Assembly: GCF_913774235.1 (NCBI RefSeq)
Contig: NZ_CAJYDW010000017.1
Coordinates: 124,001 to 188,000 of the forward strand
DNA length: 64,000 bases
Source: an uncultured Pseudomonas sp.
Lineage (GTDB): Bacteria > Pseudomonadota > Gammaproteobacteria > Pseudomonadales > Pseudomonadaceae
Direction: 5' to 3'
The notes under the pieces are model-generated. The model worked only from the letters and a program-made list of their open reading frames with translations, was not told where the DNA came from and made no database searches. The translations under genes and the position numbers were made by a program. This document shows, in pieces, positions 1-7,715 of this stretch (the first letter of the stretch is position 1; every line of letters starts with the position of its first letter).

Positions 1-337
1 CGCTACCCAGGCGCACCCGCGAGAAGACGCCGCGCATGGCGGGGTTCTCGCTGATGTCGATATCGATGGTCTGCTCCAGCGGCAGCTTGGCATCGAGCAC
101 CACCATGGCGGTCATCAGCTTGGTCACCGAGGCGATGGGGGCGACCTGGTCGGGATTCTGGGCGAACAATACCTGGTTGGTCTTGAGGTCCACGACCAGG
201 GCGTGGTTGGAGGCCAGGCGCTGGGCGGTGGCGGCGGCCGCGGCCTTGACCTTCGGCGGGGTCTGGGCCAAGACGGCCGGACTCAGCCCGACCAAGCCAG
301 CCAGCAAAAGGCCGGCAAACTGATGACAGATCTTCAC
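1..337 (-). CDS. pbpG: D-alanyl-D-alanine endopeptidase PBP7 (5' part, runs off the window)
   Basis: Only the first ~112 codons are present; the gene leaves the window at base 1. It starts with GTG at 337 (MKICHQFAGLLLAG...) and has a signal peptide ending near AVLAQ. The active-site SxxK of the penicillin-binding transpeptidase fold is visible as SVTK in PIASVTKLMTAM, preceded by the usual ALVVDLKTNQVLFAQN strand. PBP7 is a periplasmic low-molecular-weight PBP that cuts cross-links in peptidoglycan. The other motifs (SxN, KTG) lie outside the window, so DacA/DacC-type carboxypeptidases are not formally excluded, but the N-terminus reads like PbpG. Confidence 0.85.
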   Translation of the reverse strand, partial: MKICHQFAGLLLAGLVGLSPAVLAQTPPKVKAAAAATAQRLASNHALVVDLKTNQVLFAQNPDQVAPIASVTKLMTAMVVLDAKLPLEQTIDIDISENPAMRGVFSRVRLGS

Positions 338-549
338 GGTGGCAGCTCTCAAAAAGGGGGGCGGGGTCAGAACAACCGCGAACGGCAATGCGCCTTGCAG
401 ATCAAGGACATTGCGCAGAGATTTCACGTCTTTTATCACCCGGATTGTCGGCTGGGAATCCGACAAGGCAGCTTTTTACACAGCGCGCTGGGAAAAAGTC
501 ACAATTAGTTGCAGATGGGCGACGGACGGCAGGGATGGCGGAGCGAATG

Positions 550-573
550 GGCGCCCGAACGGGGTCGGGCGCC
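550..573 (-). terminator. Hairpin downstream of the CoA-transferase gene
   Basis: A 9-bp perfect stem (GGCGCCCGA paired with TCGGGCGCC, 6-base loop) starts 8 bases past the stop codon of the CoA-transferase gene. There is no T-run after it on the minus strand, so this may be a weak or Rho-assisted terminator, or a 3'-end stabiliser. The rest of the 338-580 gap shows no gene. Confidence 0.45.
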
Positions 574-580
574 TTGCCTT

Positions 581-2116
581 TCAGTCATGGGCTTCCTGGG
601 CCGTTGGGCCGAGCATGCTGCCGGTGACCAGGTAGCGCTCGTGCCAGGACAGGGCCTCAGGCAGCAGGTGCGGGGTGTGCTTGCCGTGGCTGCCGGCCAG
701 GGCGCGCTCGAAGTAATCCTCCAGTGCCGGGCGGAAGCTCGGGTGCACGCAGTGCTCGAGGATGGCGCGGGCACGTTGCTTGGGGCTGAGCATGCGCAGG
801 TCGGCCAGGCCCTGGTCGGTGACGATCACCGACACGTCGTGCTCGGTGTGGTCGACATGGCTGACCATGGGCACCAGGGTCGAGATCAGCCCATTCTTGG
901 CTGTGCTCGGCGCCATGAACACCGACAGGTAGGCGTTGCGGGCGAAATCGCCGGAGCCGCCGATGCCGTTCATCATCCCGGTGCCCATCTGGTGGGTGGA
1001 GTTGACGTTGCCATAAAGGTCGGCTTCGAGCATGCCGTTCAGGGCGATGCAACCCAGCCGCCGCACCAGTTCCGGATGGTTGCTCACCCCCTGCTGGCGC
1101 AGGATGATGCGCTGGCGCAGCGATTCCGCATGTTCGAGAAAGCGCTCGATGCCCACCGGGCTCAGGGAGAAGGAGGTGGCCGAGGCCAGTTCCATCTTGC
1201 CGCTGATGAGCAATTCCAGCATGCCGTCCTGGATCACCTCGGTGAAGGCGGTCAGCCCCCGGAATTCGCTCTCGGCCAGGCCCTGCATGAAGGCGTTGGC
1301 GATGTTGCCGACCCCCGACTGGATCGGCAGCAGGTTGGCGGGGATGCGGCCTTGGCGCACCTCGAAGCGGAGGAAGTCCAGCAGGTGCGCGGCGATGGCC
1401 TGGGAGGCGGCGTCCGGCGCCTTGAACGGACTGTTGCGGTCGGGTGCATCGGTCTCCACCACCGCCACCACTTTCTCCAGCGGCACCTCCAGATAGGGCG
1501 AGCCGATGCGGTCGCCGGGATGCGCCAGCGGGATGGGCGTGCGGTGGGGCGGCAGGGCGCCATCGGTGTAGATGTCGTGCATGCCGTCCAGGGCGTCGGG
1601 TTGCCAGCGATTGACCTCGAGGATCACCGCGTCGGCCATGTCCAGCCAGGTCTTGTTATTGCCCACCGAGGAGGAGGGTACCAGCAGACCGTCCTCGCGG
1701 ATCGCGGCGATCTCTACCACGGCCACGTCGATCTTGCCGAAGAAGCCATAGCGCACCTTTTCCGCCAACTGGCCCAGGTGGATATCCATGTACTCCAGGC
1801 CACCGGCGTTGATGCGGCTACGTAGCTCCGGATCGGACTGGAAGGGCACCCGCAACTCGATGCCATCGACCCGCGCCAGGGCGCCATCCAGTTCCGGTGC
1901 GGTGGAGGCGCCGGTCAGCACCTTGATGCGAAAGGCCTCGCCGGCGCCGTGGCTGGCGGTGATGCGCTGGGCCAGGGCGCCGGGCACGGCCTTGGGATAA
2001 CCGGCCCCGGTGAAGCCGCTCATGCCCACGGTCATGCCGTGGCGGATGAACTGGGCGGCCTGCTCGGCGCTCTGGCGTTTGGCAGCGAAGCCGGGGTGGC
2101 GAATACGGTGGGACAT
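581..2116 (-). CDS. Succinyl-CoA:acetate CoA-transferase / acetyl-CoA hydrolase family
   Basis: 511 aa, class I CoA-transferase of the AarC/Cat1/Ach1 type. It moves CoA between acyl-CoA and a carboxylate, typically succinyl-CoA plus acetate giving acetyl-CoA plus succinate, in the cytoplasm. Visible are the CoA-binding segment IQSGVGNIANAF (265-276), the active-site Glu at about 293 in TAFTEVIQDG, and the GIGGSGDF loop. ATG at 2116 is preferred over an upstream in-frame start at 2146 because GAGG lies just before it and the family starts there. The gene is single, with two dyads in its upstream region. Substrate preference (acetate, propionate, butyrate) cannot be told from sequence alone. 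Confidence 0.88.
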   Translation of the reverse strand: MSHRIRHPGFAAKRQSAEQAAQFIRHGMTVGMSGFTGAGYPKAVPGALAQRITASHGAGEAFRIKVLTGASTAPELDGALARVDGIELRVPFQSDPELRSRINAGGLEYMDIHLGQLAEKVRYGFFGKIDVAVVEIAAIREDGLLVPSSSVGNNKTWLDMADAVILEVNRWQPDALDGMHDIYTDGALPPHRTPIPLAHPGDRIGSPYLEVPLEKVVAVVETDAPDRNSPFKAPDAASQAIAAHLLDFLRFEVRQGRIPANLLPIQSGVGNIANAFMQGLAESEFRGLTAFTEVIQDGMLELLISGKMELASATSFSLSPVGIERFLEHAESLRQRIILRQQGVSNHPELVRRLGCIALNGMLEADLYGNVNSTHQMGTGMMNGIGGSGDFARNAYLSVFMAPSTAKNGLISTLVPMVSHVDHTEHDVSVIVTDQGLADLRMLSPKQRARAILEHCVHPSFRPALEDYFERALAGSHGKHTPHLLPEALSWHERYLVTGSMLGPTAQEAHD

Positions 2117-2143
2117 GACGACCTCTGCGGGTGTTATCGAAAG

Positions 2144-2194
2144 CACACTAAGAGTGTGGATTCTACGCGGAAGGGATGCTTAGGTCCCTAAGCA
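2144..2194 (-). promoter_or_regulatory. Two dyads upstream of the CoA-transferase gene (operator candidates)
   Basis: Two perfect inverted repeats lie 28-78 bases upstream of the start codon: CACACT-AAG-AGTGTG at 2144-2158 and TGCTTAGG-TC-CCTAAGCA at 2177-2194. A -10-like TAGAAT (minus strand) falls between them. This looks like a regulated promoter with one or two repressor or activator sites. I do not recognise either sequence as a known operator. Confidence 0.45.
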
Positions 2195-2224
2195 AAAGGT
2201 CGGGTGGGAAGGGAAATTTGGGGG

Positions 2225-2340
2225 GAGTGTGGCGTAGATTGGGTCGAGCGATAGCGAAGCCCAACGGTGCCCAGCCATCTCGAACGTCGGTATTCGTAGG
2301 TTGGCGCTGAGCGCAGCGAAGTCCAACGGATTAGGGGTAT
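2225..2340. repeat. Dispersed TTGGGC-TTCGCT-GCGC palindromic repeat, two copies
   Basis: Two related units sit side by side: GTAGATTGGGTCGAGCGATAGCGAAGCCCAACG (in two halves, 2232-2264) and GTAGGTTGGCGCTGAGCGCAGCGAAGTCCAACG (2298-2330). A reverse-oriented relative is at 3013-3046 and degraded ones at about 12355 and 12638. They form one of four short non-coding repeat families in this window. Confidence 0.6.
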
Positions 2341-2355
2341 GGGTGCCCTAGCTGT

Positions 2356-2443
2356 TTATCGAGTGCTCTGAGGGCTTTTGTTTCGCCCACCCGGGCGAGT
2401 TACTTTTTGCATTCGCCAAAAAAGTAACCAAAAACGCTTGTCC
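2356..2443 (+). repeat. Left arm of a large imperfect inverted repeat
   Basis: About 88 bases, rich in AGTTACTTTTT / AAAAAAGTAACC and ending AACGCTTG. It pairs as an imperfect inverted repeat with 2905-2995: both contain TATCGAGTGC, TTTCGCCC, CGGGCGA, an AAGTnA palindrome and AAAAACGCTT. No transposase is nearby. The 2117-3094 gap has no convincing gene; it holds this element and short palindromic repeats. Confidence 0.7.
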
Positions 2444-2633
2444 CCACGTTTCGGCCCTCCGCTGCGCTCTGGGTCCCCTCGCTCCGGCGCCGTGGCAGGG
2501 GCACGGCACGAAGGGGCCTCCTGCCCCTCGCGCCTCGCTCGGCGTCCTGCCTCGCAACCCCCGCCACGACACCGGAACTCGGCCTCACTGACGGGGACGG
2601 GACGCCAGCCTGAGGATTCGGAGTTCAGGGGTC

Positions 2634-2719
2634 GTAGCGTGGAAAACCGCGCAGCGTTTTCCACTGAGGGAGTAACGCCTATCGCGTGGACAAGGCTGCG
2701 CCGTTGTCCACCCTACCGG
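2634..2719. repeat. Two GTGGAAAAC / GTGGACAA palindromic repeats
   Basis: GTAGCGTGGAAAAC...GTTTTCCAC at 2634-2664 and GCGTGGACAAGGC...GTTGTCCACC at 2684-2712 are members of the 'TGGAAAACGGCGCAGCCTTTTCCA' family also found at 5599, 12378, 12430, 12671, 12723 and 56771. Each is a short hairpin with an NGCGCAGNC centre. Confidence 0.6.
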
Positions 2720-2904
2720 TTTGCACCCAATGCATCAGGCGCGCTAATCGCCCCGTTCAGGAGGGCGAACGCCAGTGTCGTGGAGTGGGTCGAGCCGCAT
2801 GGATGCGGCGAGAGGCCTAACGGGCCATGGATGGCCCGTGTAGGCCGACCCCGGAGCGGCGCTGGGGTGAGTGGACCCGGCGCTTCGCGCCGGGCCGGAT
2901 GACC

Positions 2905-2995
2905 GGGGCAAGCGTTTTTGCTTACTTTTTTCGCGACTGAAAAAAGTGAGTCGCCCGAGGGGGCGAAACAAAAAGCGTCAAGGCACTCGATAGCC
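2905..2995 (-). repeat. Right arm of the large imperfect inverted repeat
   Basis: This is the reverse-complement partner of 2356-2443, about 460 bases away. Similarity stretches from AAGCGTTTTT through the ACTTTTTT...AAAAAAGT palindrome and CGCCCGAGGGGGCG to GCACTCGATA. Arms of this size look like two opposed copies of one repeat, or the ends of a non-autonomous element. Confidence 0.7.
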
Positions 2996-3012
2996 AGCTA
3001 AGGAGGCTCCTA

Positions 3013-3046
3013 TTCGTTGGGCTTCGCTATCGCTCAACCCAACCTC
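3013..3046. repeat. TTGGGCTTCGCTATCGCTCAACCCAA palindromic repeat
   Basis: A third copy of the family at 2225-2340, in reverse orientation. It lies just beyond the right arm of the large inverted repeat and 49 bases from the stop codon of the carrier gene. Confidence 0.5.
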
Positions 3047-3094
3047 CGCTGCTTCGCCCGAGCCACCAAGACACGGGCCTCAGCCCACCCCCCC

Positions 3095-4546
3095 TCACGC
3101 CACCATCATCATCCACGGCACCCCGATCCCCAGCAGCACCAACAAGAACAGCGCTCCAAAGATCGTCCCCAACCGCCAATAGTCGGCGCTGGGCAGGTAG
3201 CCGCTGCCGTAGTACACCGGACTCGGGCCGGTGCCATAGGGGGTGATGATGCCCATCAGCCCCAGGGACGTCCCCAGCAGCAGGGCGAACACCGGCAGGT
3301 CGATGCCGGGGATGCCCATGCCGGCGGCCAGCATCACCGGCAGCAGGGCCGTGGTATGGGCGGTGGTGCTGGCGAACAGGTAGTGGGCGAGATAGAAGAC
3401 CACTACCAGCACCACCATGGCGGTGCCGGCGTGGAAGCCGCCCAGGTGGCCGGCGACCCACTGGCCGAACCAGGCGACGAAGCCGACCCGGGTCAGGCCA
3501 TCGGCCAGGGCGACCAGGGTGGCGAACCAGGCGAAGGTGTTCCAGGCGGCCTTGTTGCCCAGGGCATCGTCCCAGGTGATGACCTTCAGCAGCAGCATCA
3601 GCACGATCACCAGGATGCCCACCAGCGCCGGATCGGCCCAGGCGGCGCCGAAGATCCACAGCGCCAGGGCACCGATCACCAGGGCCAGCAGCAGCTTCTC
3701 GTTGCGCGTCAGAGTGCCGAGTTCGGCCAGTTCCTTGGCCGCCCACAGCGGCACCTGGTCGTTGCGCTTGATCTCCGGCGGATACAGCCAGTAGGCCAGC
3801 AGCGGCAGCAGGGCCAGCAGGAGGATGCCCATGGGCGCGGCGGCGATGAACCACTGGCCCCAGCTGATGTGCAACTGGGCGGTCTTCTCGATCAGCGCGG
3901 TGGCCAGCAGGTTGGGCGCCAGGGCGGTGAGGAAGAGGGTGCTGGTCACGCAGGTGGAGGAGATTGCCACCCACATCAGGTAGGAACCGATACGCCGGGC
4001 GCTGGGGTCGTTGGGCTTGGAATCGTAGAGCAGCGGCAGGTTGCGGATCACCGGGTAGACGGTGCCGCCGCTGCGTGCGGTGTTGGACGGGGTGAAGGGC
4101 GCCAGGGCGAGGTCCGCCAGCATCACCGCATAGCCCAGGGTGAGGGTTCGCCGGCCCATGGCCTTGACCAGCAACAGCGCGATGCGTCGACCGAGACCGG
4201 TCTTCTCGTAGCCCAGGGCGAACATGAAGGCGCTGAAGATCAGCCAGACGGTGTTGTTGGCGAAGCCCGCCAGGCCCCAGCGCAATGCCTCTTGGGGCGG
4301 GCGGAAGCCCGGCGTGGCCAGTTGCTCTGGACTGAACAGTACCCAAGGCGCCAGCAGGACGGCTAGGGCCACGCCGATCAGGCCGATCACCGCGCCGGGC
4401 AGGGGTTCGAAGATGAGGCCGACCACCACCCCGGCGAACAGGGCGAAGTACAGCCAGGCGTGCGGGGCCAGGCCGTCCGGGGCGGGCAACAGGGCCAGGA
4501 GGCCGGCGACGGCCAGGGGCAGCAGGAATTTCCAGGTGGTACGCAT
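3095..4546 (-). CDS. CitT-like DASS family dicarboxylate/tricarboxylate carrier
   Basis: 483 aa inner-membrane carrier with about 12 hydrophobic segments. It aligns by eye over its whole length with E. coli CitT: WKLLAP-type start, LKWGLAGFxxxTVWL, GLGRRIAL, ApFTPSNTArxGGTV (first SNT motif, ~155-170), HYLFAStxAHT (second substrate motif) and PYxTGP. The family exchanges or symports citrate, tartrate, succinate, malate or 2-oxoglutarate. ATG 4546 matches the CitT start; an upstream ATG at 4612, with AGGGAAGG before it, would add 22 residues and cannot be excluded. It is separated from the CoA-transferase by the repeat region and divergent from the carbonic anhydrase gene. Substrate unknown. 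Confidence 0.85.
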   Translation of the reverse strand: MRTTWKFLLPLAVAGLLALLPAPDGLAPHAWLYFALFAGVVVGLIFEPLPGAVIGLIGVALAVLLAPWVLFSPEQLATPGFRPPQEALRWGLAGFANNTVWLIFSAFMFALGYEKTGLGRRIALLLVKAMGRRTLTLGYAVMLADLALAPFTPSNTARSGGTVYPVIRNLPLLYDSKPNDPSARRIGSYLMWVAISSTCVTSTLFLTALAPNLLATALIEKTAQLHISWGQWFIAAAPMGILLLALLPLLAYWLYPPEIKRNDQVPLWAAKELAELGTLTRNEKLLLALVIGALALWIFGAAWADPALVGILVIVLMLLLKVITWDDALGNKAAWNTFAWFATLVALADGLTRVGFVAWFGQWVAGHLGGFHAGTAMVVLVVVFYLAHYLFASTTAHTTALLPVMLAAGMGIPGIDLPVFALLLGTSLGLMGIITPYGTGPSPVYYGSGYLPSADYWRLGTIFGALFLLVLLGIGVPWMMMVA

Positions 4547-4869
4547 CGGGCTCTCGCAGATTCCGGTGGTCTCGGGAAACCGGCCAGGGCCGGGATGGCT
4601 GATGGATGACATGCAGCGCCTTCCCTGCGCCTGCCAGGCTCCCTTGCCTACAGCGGCGCCAAGCTTTGCAAAGCGCGAAGCCCTTTCCCAGCGCCCTGGC
4701 CGTGGTCATTCGTCGCAGGCCGACGGCCTTGGGTTCCTCGAAGCATTCTTTACTTATCGAGAATGACTTGCAACGAGGCGGGAAGCTCGTCGCCATCGAT
4801 TGCACCCGTGGTCCCGACCTGCGAACAATCGGGCGTTCCGCCAACGACAACAACACGAGGAAGAGCAGC

Positions 4870-5394
4870 ATGAAATACCGCCTGGGGAAACAGAGTGTCG
4901 AGGCCCATCCGCAGAGCTGGGTCGCACCCACCGCCGCGGTGATCGGCAAGGTGCGCCTGGACGAGGGCGCCAGCGTCTGGTTCGGCGCGGTACTGCGTGG
5001 CGACAACGAGCTGATCCACATCGGCCCGGACAGCAACGTGCAGGACGGCGCCGTGCTGCACACCGACCCAGGCTCGCCATTGACCCTGGGCCGCGGCGTG
5101 ACCGTCGGGCACCAGGCCATGTTGCACGGCTGCGAGATCGGCGACGGCAGCCTGATCGGCATCCACGCCGTGGTGCTCAACGGCGCGCGCATCGGTCGTC
5201 ATTGCCTGGTGGGCGCCAATGCCCTGGTCACCGAGAACGCGGTGATCCCCGACGGCTCCCTAGTGCTGGGCTCGCCGGCCAAGGTGGTGCGCACCCTGAG
5301 CGAGGCCCAGCAGGCCCAGCTGGTGGCCAACGCCCAGGTCTACGTGACCAATGCGCGGCGTTATCTGGAGGAGTTGTTCGAGCAGGGGGAGTAG
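4870..5394 (+). CDS. Gamma-class carbonic anhydrase family protein (YrdA/PaaY-like)
   Basis: 174 aa left-handed beta-helix made of hexapeptide repeats (for example [46 protein letters not shown]). The three zinc-ligand His positions of the gamma-CA fold are present in VLHTDPGSP and [11 protein letters not shown]. The fold can catalyse CO2/HCO3- interconversion, though YrdA- and PaaY-type members may have other roles. ATG 4870 follows GAGGAAGAG. A single gene, divergent from the carrier. Confidence 0.88.
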   Translation: MKYRLGKQSVEAHPQSWVAPTAAVIGKVRLDEGASVWFGAVLRGDNELIHIGPDSNVQDGAVLHTDPGSPLTLGRGVTVGHQAMLHGCEIGDGSLIGIHAVVLNGARIGRHCLVGANALVTENAVIPDGSLVLGSPAKVVRTLSEAQQAQLVANAQVYVTNARRYLEELFEQGE

Positions 5395-5427
5395 GGGCGA
5401 GCAGGAGCCGCACTTCGCGCTGGATGA

Positions 5428-5688
5428 CCCCCTCTCCCTCCGGGAGAGGGCTGGGGTGAGGGCGGCTCGGCGGTAGAGCGAGTCCAGTTTCTCACTTATC
5501 GCGGCCATGCCGGTGCGCCGTAGCGATCGCTCCTACAGCTCAAAGCGCCTGTAGGAGCGGCCCATGGCCGCGATCAAACACTACGCCGACGCAGCTGCGT
5601 AGCGTGGAAAACGGCGCAGCCTTTTCCACATGGAGACTAGGTGCCCGGCGCGCCCTCACCCCAACCCTCTCCCAAGGGGAGAGGGGGC
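5428..5688. repeat. Cluster of three intergenic repeat families (R3-REP-R2-R3)
   Basis: The 343-base gap 5395-5737 has no gene. It holds a CCCTCTCCCTCCGGGAGAGGG...GGGGTGAGGG palindrome (5428-5462), a REP-type pair of inverted units (ATCGCGGCC...GCTCCTACAG / CTGTAGGAGCGGCC...GGCCGCGAT, 5498-5575), a GTAGCGTGGAAAACGGCG hairpin (5599-5629), and a second CCCTCACCCC...CCCAAGGGGAGAGGG palindrome (5652-5688). The REP pair can fold into a long cruciform and resembles Pseudomonas REP/BIME elements. Confidence 0.75.
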
Positions 5689-5737
5689 TGTTCGAGCAAG
5701 CGCTTGGCTCCATCGGCGACTAAGGTAAGCATCTACC

Positions 5738-6661
5738 TCACGGCTTCTCGAAGCGATAGAACAGATTCGGCTCGCTGACCACGTACAGCCGGCCCTGGTC
5801 GTCCATGGCCACGCCTTCGGCCTGGGGCACGCTGCGACTAAGGCCGTGCTGGCCACGCAGCAGCGACAGCGAACTGATCGGCTTGCCGTCGTCGTCCAGC
5901 TCCAGCACCAGCCGCGACTGGTCGGAGAGGGCCAGTAGGTGACCCGTGCCGGGATCGAATTGCAGGCTTGAGAGGTCACGCACGAACAGCCGACGATCGC
6001 GCTGCGGATCGGTGCGCAGCGACAGCGCCTGCAGGCCCTCGAAGGCCTGGCTGCCGAGGCCGTCGATCTCGTAGATGCGTACCGGATCGCTCTCCTTGGC
6101 GACGAAGAAGCGCTCGCGGGCGGCGTCGTAGGCCAGGCCTTCGTTACCGCGGTTGTCGCTTGCCACGTCGCTGAGACTGAAGGGATGGCTGACGCGGCGG
6201 TCATCGATGTCCACCGCGCGGGTGTCGGCGCCGATCTGCACCCGCACCAGGCGCTGGCGGCGCTCTTCGCTGATCATGTAGACGCCCGGGGCGATGTATT
6301 CGATGGCTTCCGGATCGCTGAAGCCCTTGAGGTCCACCTGGCGCAGCAGCCGGCCGTCCAGATCCAGTTCGAGAAAGCGCGCCGGCTTGTTGGTGACGCT
6401 GACCAGAGTGCGGCGATCCGGATCGAAGCTCAGCGCCGAGACGTCGGTGATGCCCTCGCCGATGGGACGGGCCTCCACGGTGACGCGGTAGGCCGGCAGC
6501 CACAGCGAACGCGCCTGGCGGCTCTCGGCCTGGAACTGGCTCTGGACATTGAACCAGAGGCGTTCGAAGAGGCGATGCTGCTGGGCTACCAGGGTCAGGG
6601 CCAGCAACAGCGCAGCGCCCAGCACGGCGCCGAGCAAGCGAAAGGAAAACAGCGGGAACAT
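5738..6661 (-). CDS. SdiA-regulated family beta-propeller protein (YjiK-like), copy 1
   Basis: 307 aa with one N-terminal membrane segment (LLGAVLGAALLLALTLVA) that probably anchors it facing the periplasm. The rest shows NHL/SdiA-regulated propeller repeats: VSALSFDPDRRTLVSVTN, DPEAIEYIAPG, NEGLAYDAARERFFVAKE, SSLQFDPGTGHLLALSDQS, and AEGVAMDDQGRLYVVSEPN. The molecular function is unknown. It is followed in the same direction by a clearly homologous gene (6732-7637), so the two look like a tandem duplication; with a 70-base gap they could be one operon. Confidence 0.8.
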   Translation of the reverse strand: MFPLFSFRLLGAVLGAALLLALTLVAQQHRLFERLWFNVQSQFQAESRQARSLWLPAYRVTVEARPIGEGITDVSALSFDPDRRTLVSVTNKPARFLELDLDGRLLRQVDLKGFSDPEAIEYIAPGVYMISEERRQRLVRVQIGADTRAVDIDDRRVSHPFSLSDVASDNRGNEGLAYDAARERFFVAKESDPVRIYEIDGLGSQAFEGLQALSLRTDPQRDRRLFVRDLSSLQFDPGTGHLLALSDQSRLVLELDDDGKPISSLSLLRGQHGLSRSVPQAEGVAMDDQGRLYVVSEPNLFYRFEKP

Positions 6662-6731
6662 CGGCAGGGTCCTACGACAGCACTGCGGCGCAGCCTAAGG
6701 GCGCCTGGCTGAATTCAAGCTGAATAAGGCC

Positions 6732-7637
6732 TCATTGCCCCGGCCCGGACACCTTGCGAAACACATGGAAGATGTTGGGCTCGCCGATGATGTAGAGATT
6801 GCCGGCCTCGTCCAGGGCCACGCCTTCCGGTTGCTCCAGGGTGGCGTCCAGACCGTGCAGGCCGCGTCTCAGGCTGATGAAGCTGACCGGCTGGCCCTCG
6901 GCGGTGTACTCCACCAGGATGTGGGACTGGTCGGACAGTGCCAGCAGGTGACCGGTGCGTGGATCGACCGCTATCGCGGAATAGTCGATCACCAGTTGCT
7001 TCAGCGGGAAGGGCTGCAGGCTGCCGGAGACGCCACGGCCGTCGCTGGCCAGGGTGAAGAGGGCGGCCGGATCGCGTTCCTTGCTGAGGATCAGCCGCTG
7101 GCGCCGCGGGTCCCAGGCGATGCCTTCGAAGCCCTTGTTGCCGGCGTCGGGAAAGCCCAGGTCGTGGTGTTCGAAGGTATTGGCGTCCAGCTCCTGCGTG
7201 GCGTCGGTGAGGGTGAACAGCGACAGGCGCCGCTGGCGTTCGTCGACGATGGCCATGCGGCCGTCCGCCAGGGCGGTCACCCCCTCCAGATTCGAAACGT
7301 TGCGGATCGGGATGCGCCGGAGGATGTCGCCGCTCAGGCTCAGTTGCACCAGGTAGGGGTTGCTGCCGGTGACGGTGAAGAGGGTGCGGGTGCGCGGATC
7401 GTAGGTGAGGTCGGAGGTCTCGGCTTCGGCCAGGCCCGGCAACTGCTTGCCCTGGATCACCGCCTGGTAGTCCGGCAGCCAGACCGAAGCGGCCCGCACT
7501 TCCGGCGGCGTGCGGTACTCCTGCCACCAGAGCAGTGCCCGGTCGTTCCAGTGCCAGACGACGCTGAGGACGATCAGGACCAGCAGGACGAAGGCGGGGA
7601 GCAGGCGCGACAGGAGGAGGCGGGGGAGTCTGGACAT
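6732..7637 (-). CDS. SdiA-regulated family beta-propeller protein (YjiK-like), copy 2
   Basis: 301 aa paralogue of the gene at 5738-6661 with the same plan: N-terminal membrane anchor (LLPAFVLLVLIVLSVVW) and propeller blades such as TSDLTYDPRTRTLFTVTGSN, NKGFEGIAWDPRRQRLILSKE, SAIAVDPRTGHLLALSDQS and PEGVALDEAGNLYIIGEPN. ATG 7637 is taken because it places the start just before the anchor; an in-frame upstream start exists at 7679. Enzymatic residues are not obvious and the role is unknown. It lies upstream of copy 1 in transcription order. Confidence 0.78.
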   Translation of the reverse strand: MSRLPRLLLSRLLPAFVLLVLIVLSVVWHWNDRALLWWQEYRTPPEVRAASVWLPDYQAVIQGKQLPGLAEAETSDLTYDPRTRTLFTVTGSNPYLVQLSLSGDILRRIPIRNVSNLEGVTALADGRMAIVDERQRRLSLFTLTDATQELDANTFEHHDLGFPDAGNKGFEGIAWDPRRQRLILSKERDPAALFTLASDGRGVSGSLQPFPLKQLVIDYSAIAVDPRTGHLLALSDQSHILVEYTAEGQPVSFISLRRGLHGLDATLEQPEGVALDEAGNLYIIGEPNIFHVFRKVSGPGQ

Positions 7638-7715
7638 GCGGCTTCTTGTTGGATAGTCGCCAAGTACCAGACGCACCATCGCCAGGCACTCGCCCGGCGA
7701 CGGTGGGTGGCGGTT

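Noticed and set aside
509-1825. 438-codon plus-strand ORF opposite the CoA-transferase gene
   Set aside because: Shadow of a well-conserved enzyme; His/Gln/Gly-rich translation without motifs.
2378-2902. 174-codon ORF between the arms of the large inverted repeat
   Set aside because: Falls inside repeat sequence, has no ribosome-binding site and contains translated hairpin repeats.
2356-2995. Insertion sequence
   Set aside because: No transposase reading frame, and the interior is made of other short repeats.
3027-5192. 721-codon minus-strand ORF over the carrier and carbonic anhydrase genes
   Set aside because: It overlaps two recognised genes in other frames and reads as Arg/Pro/Ala-rich low-complexity sequence.
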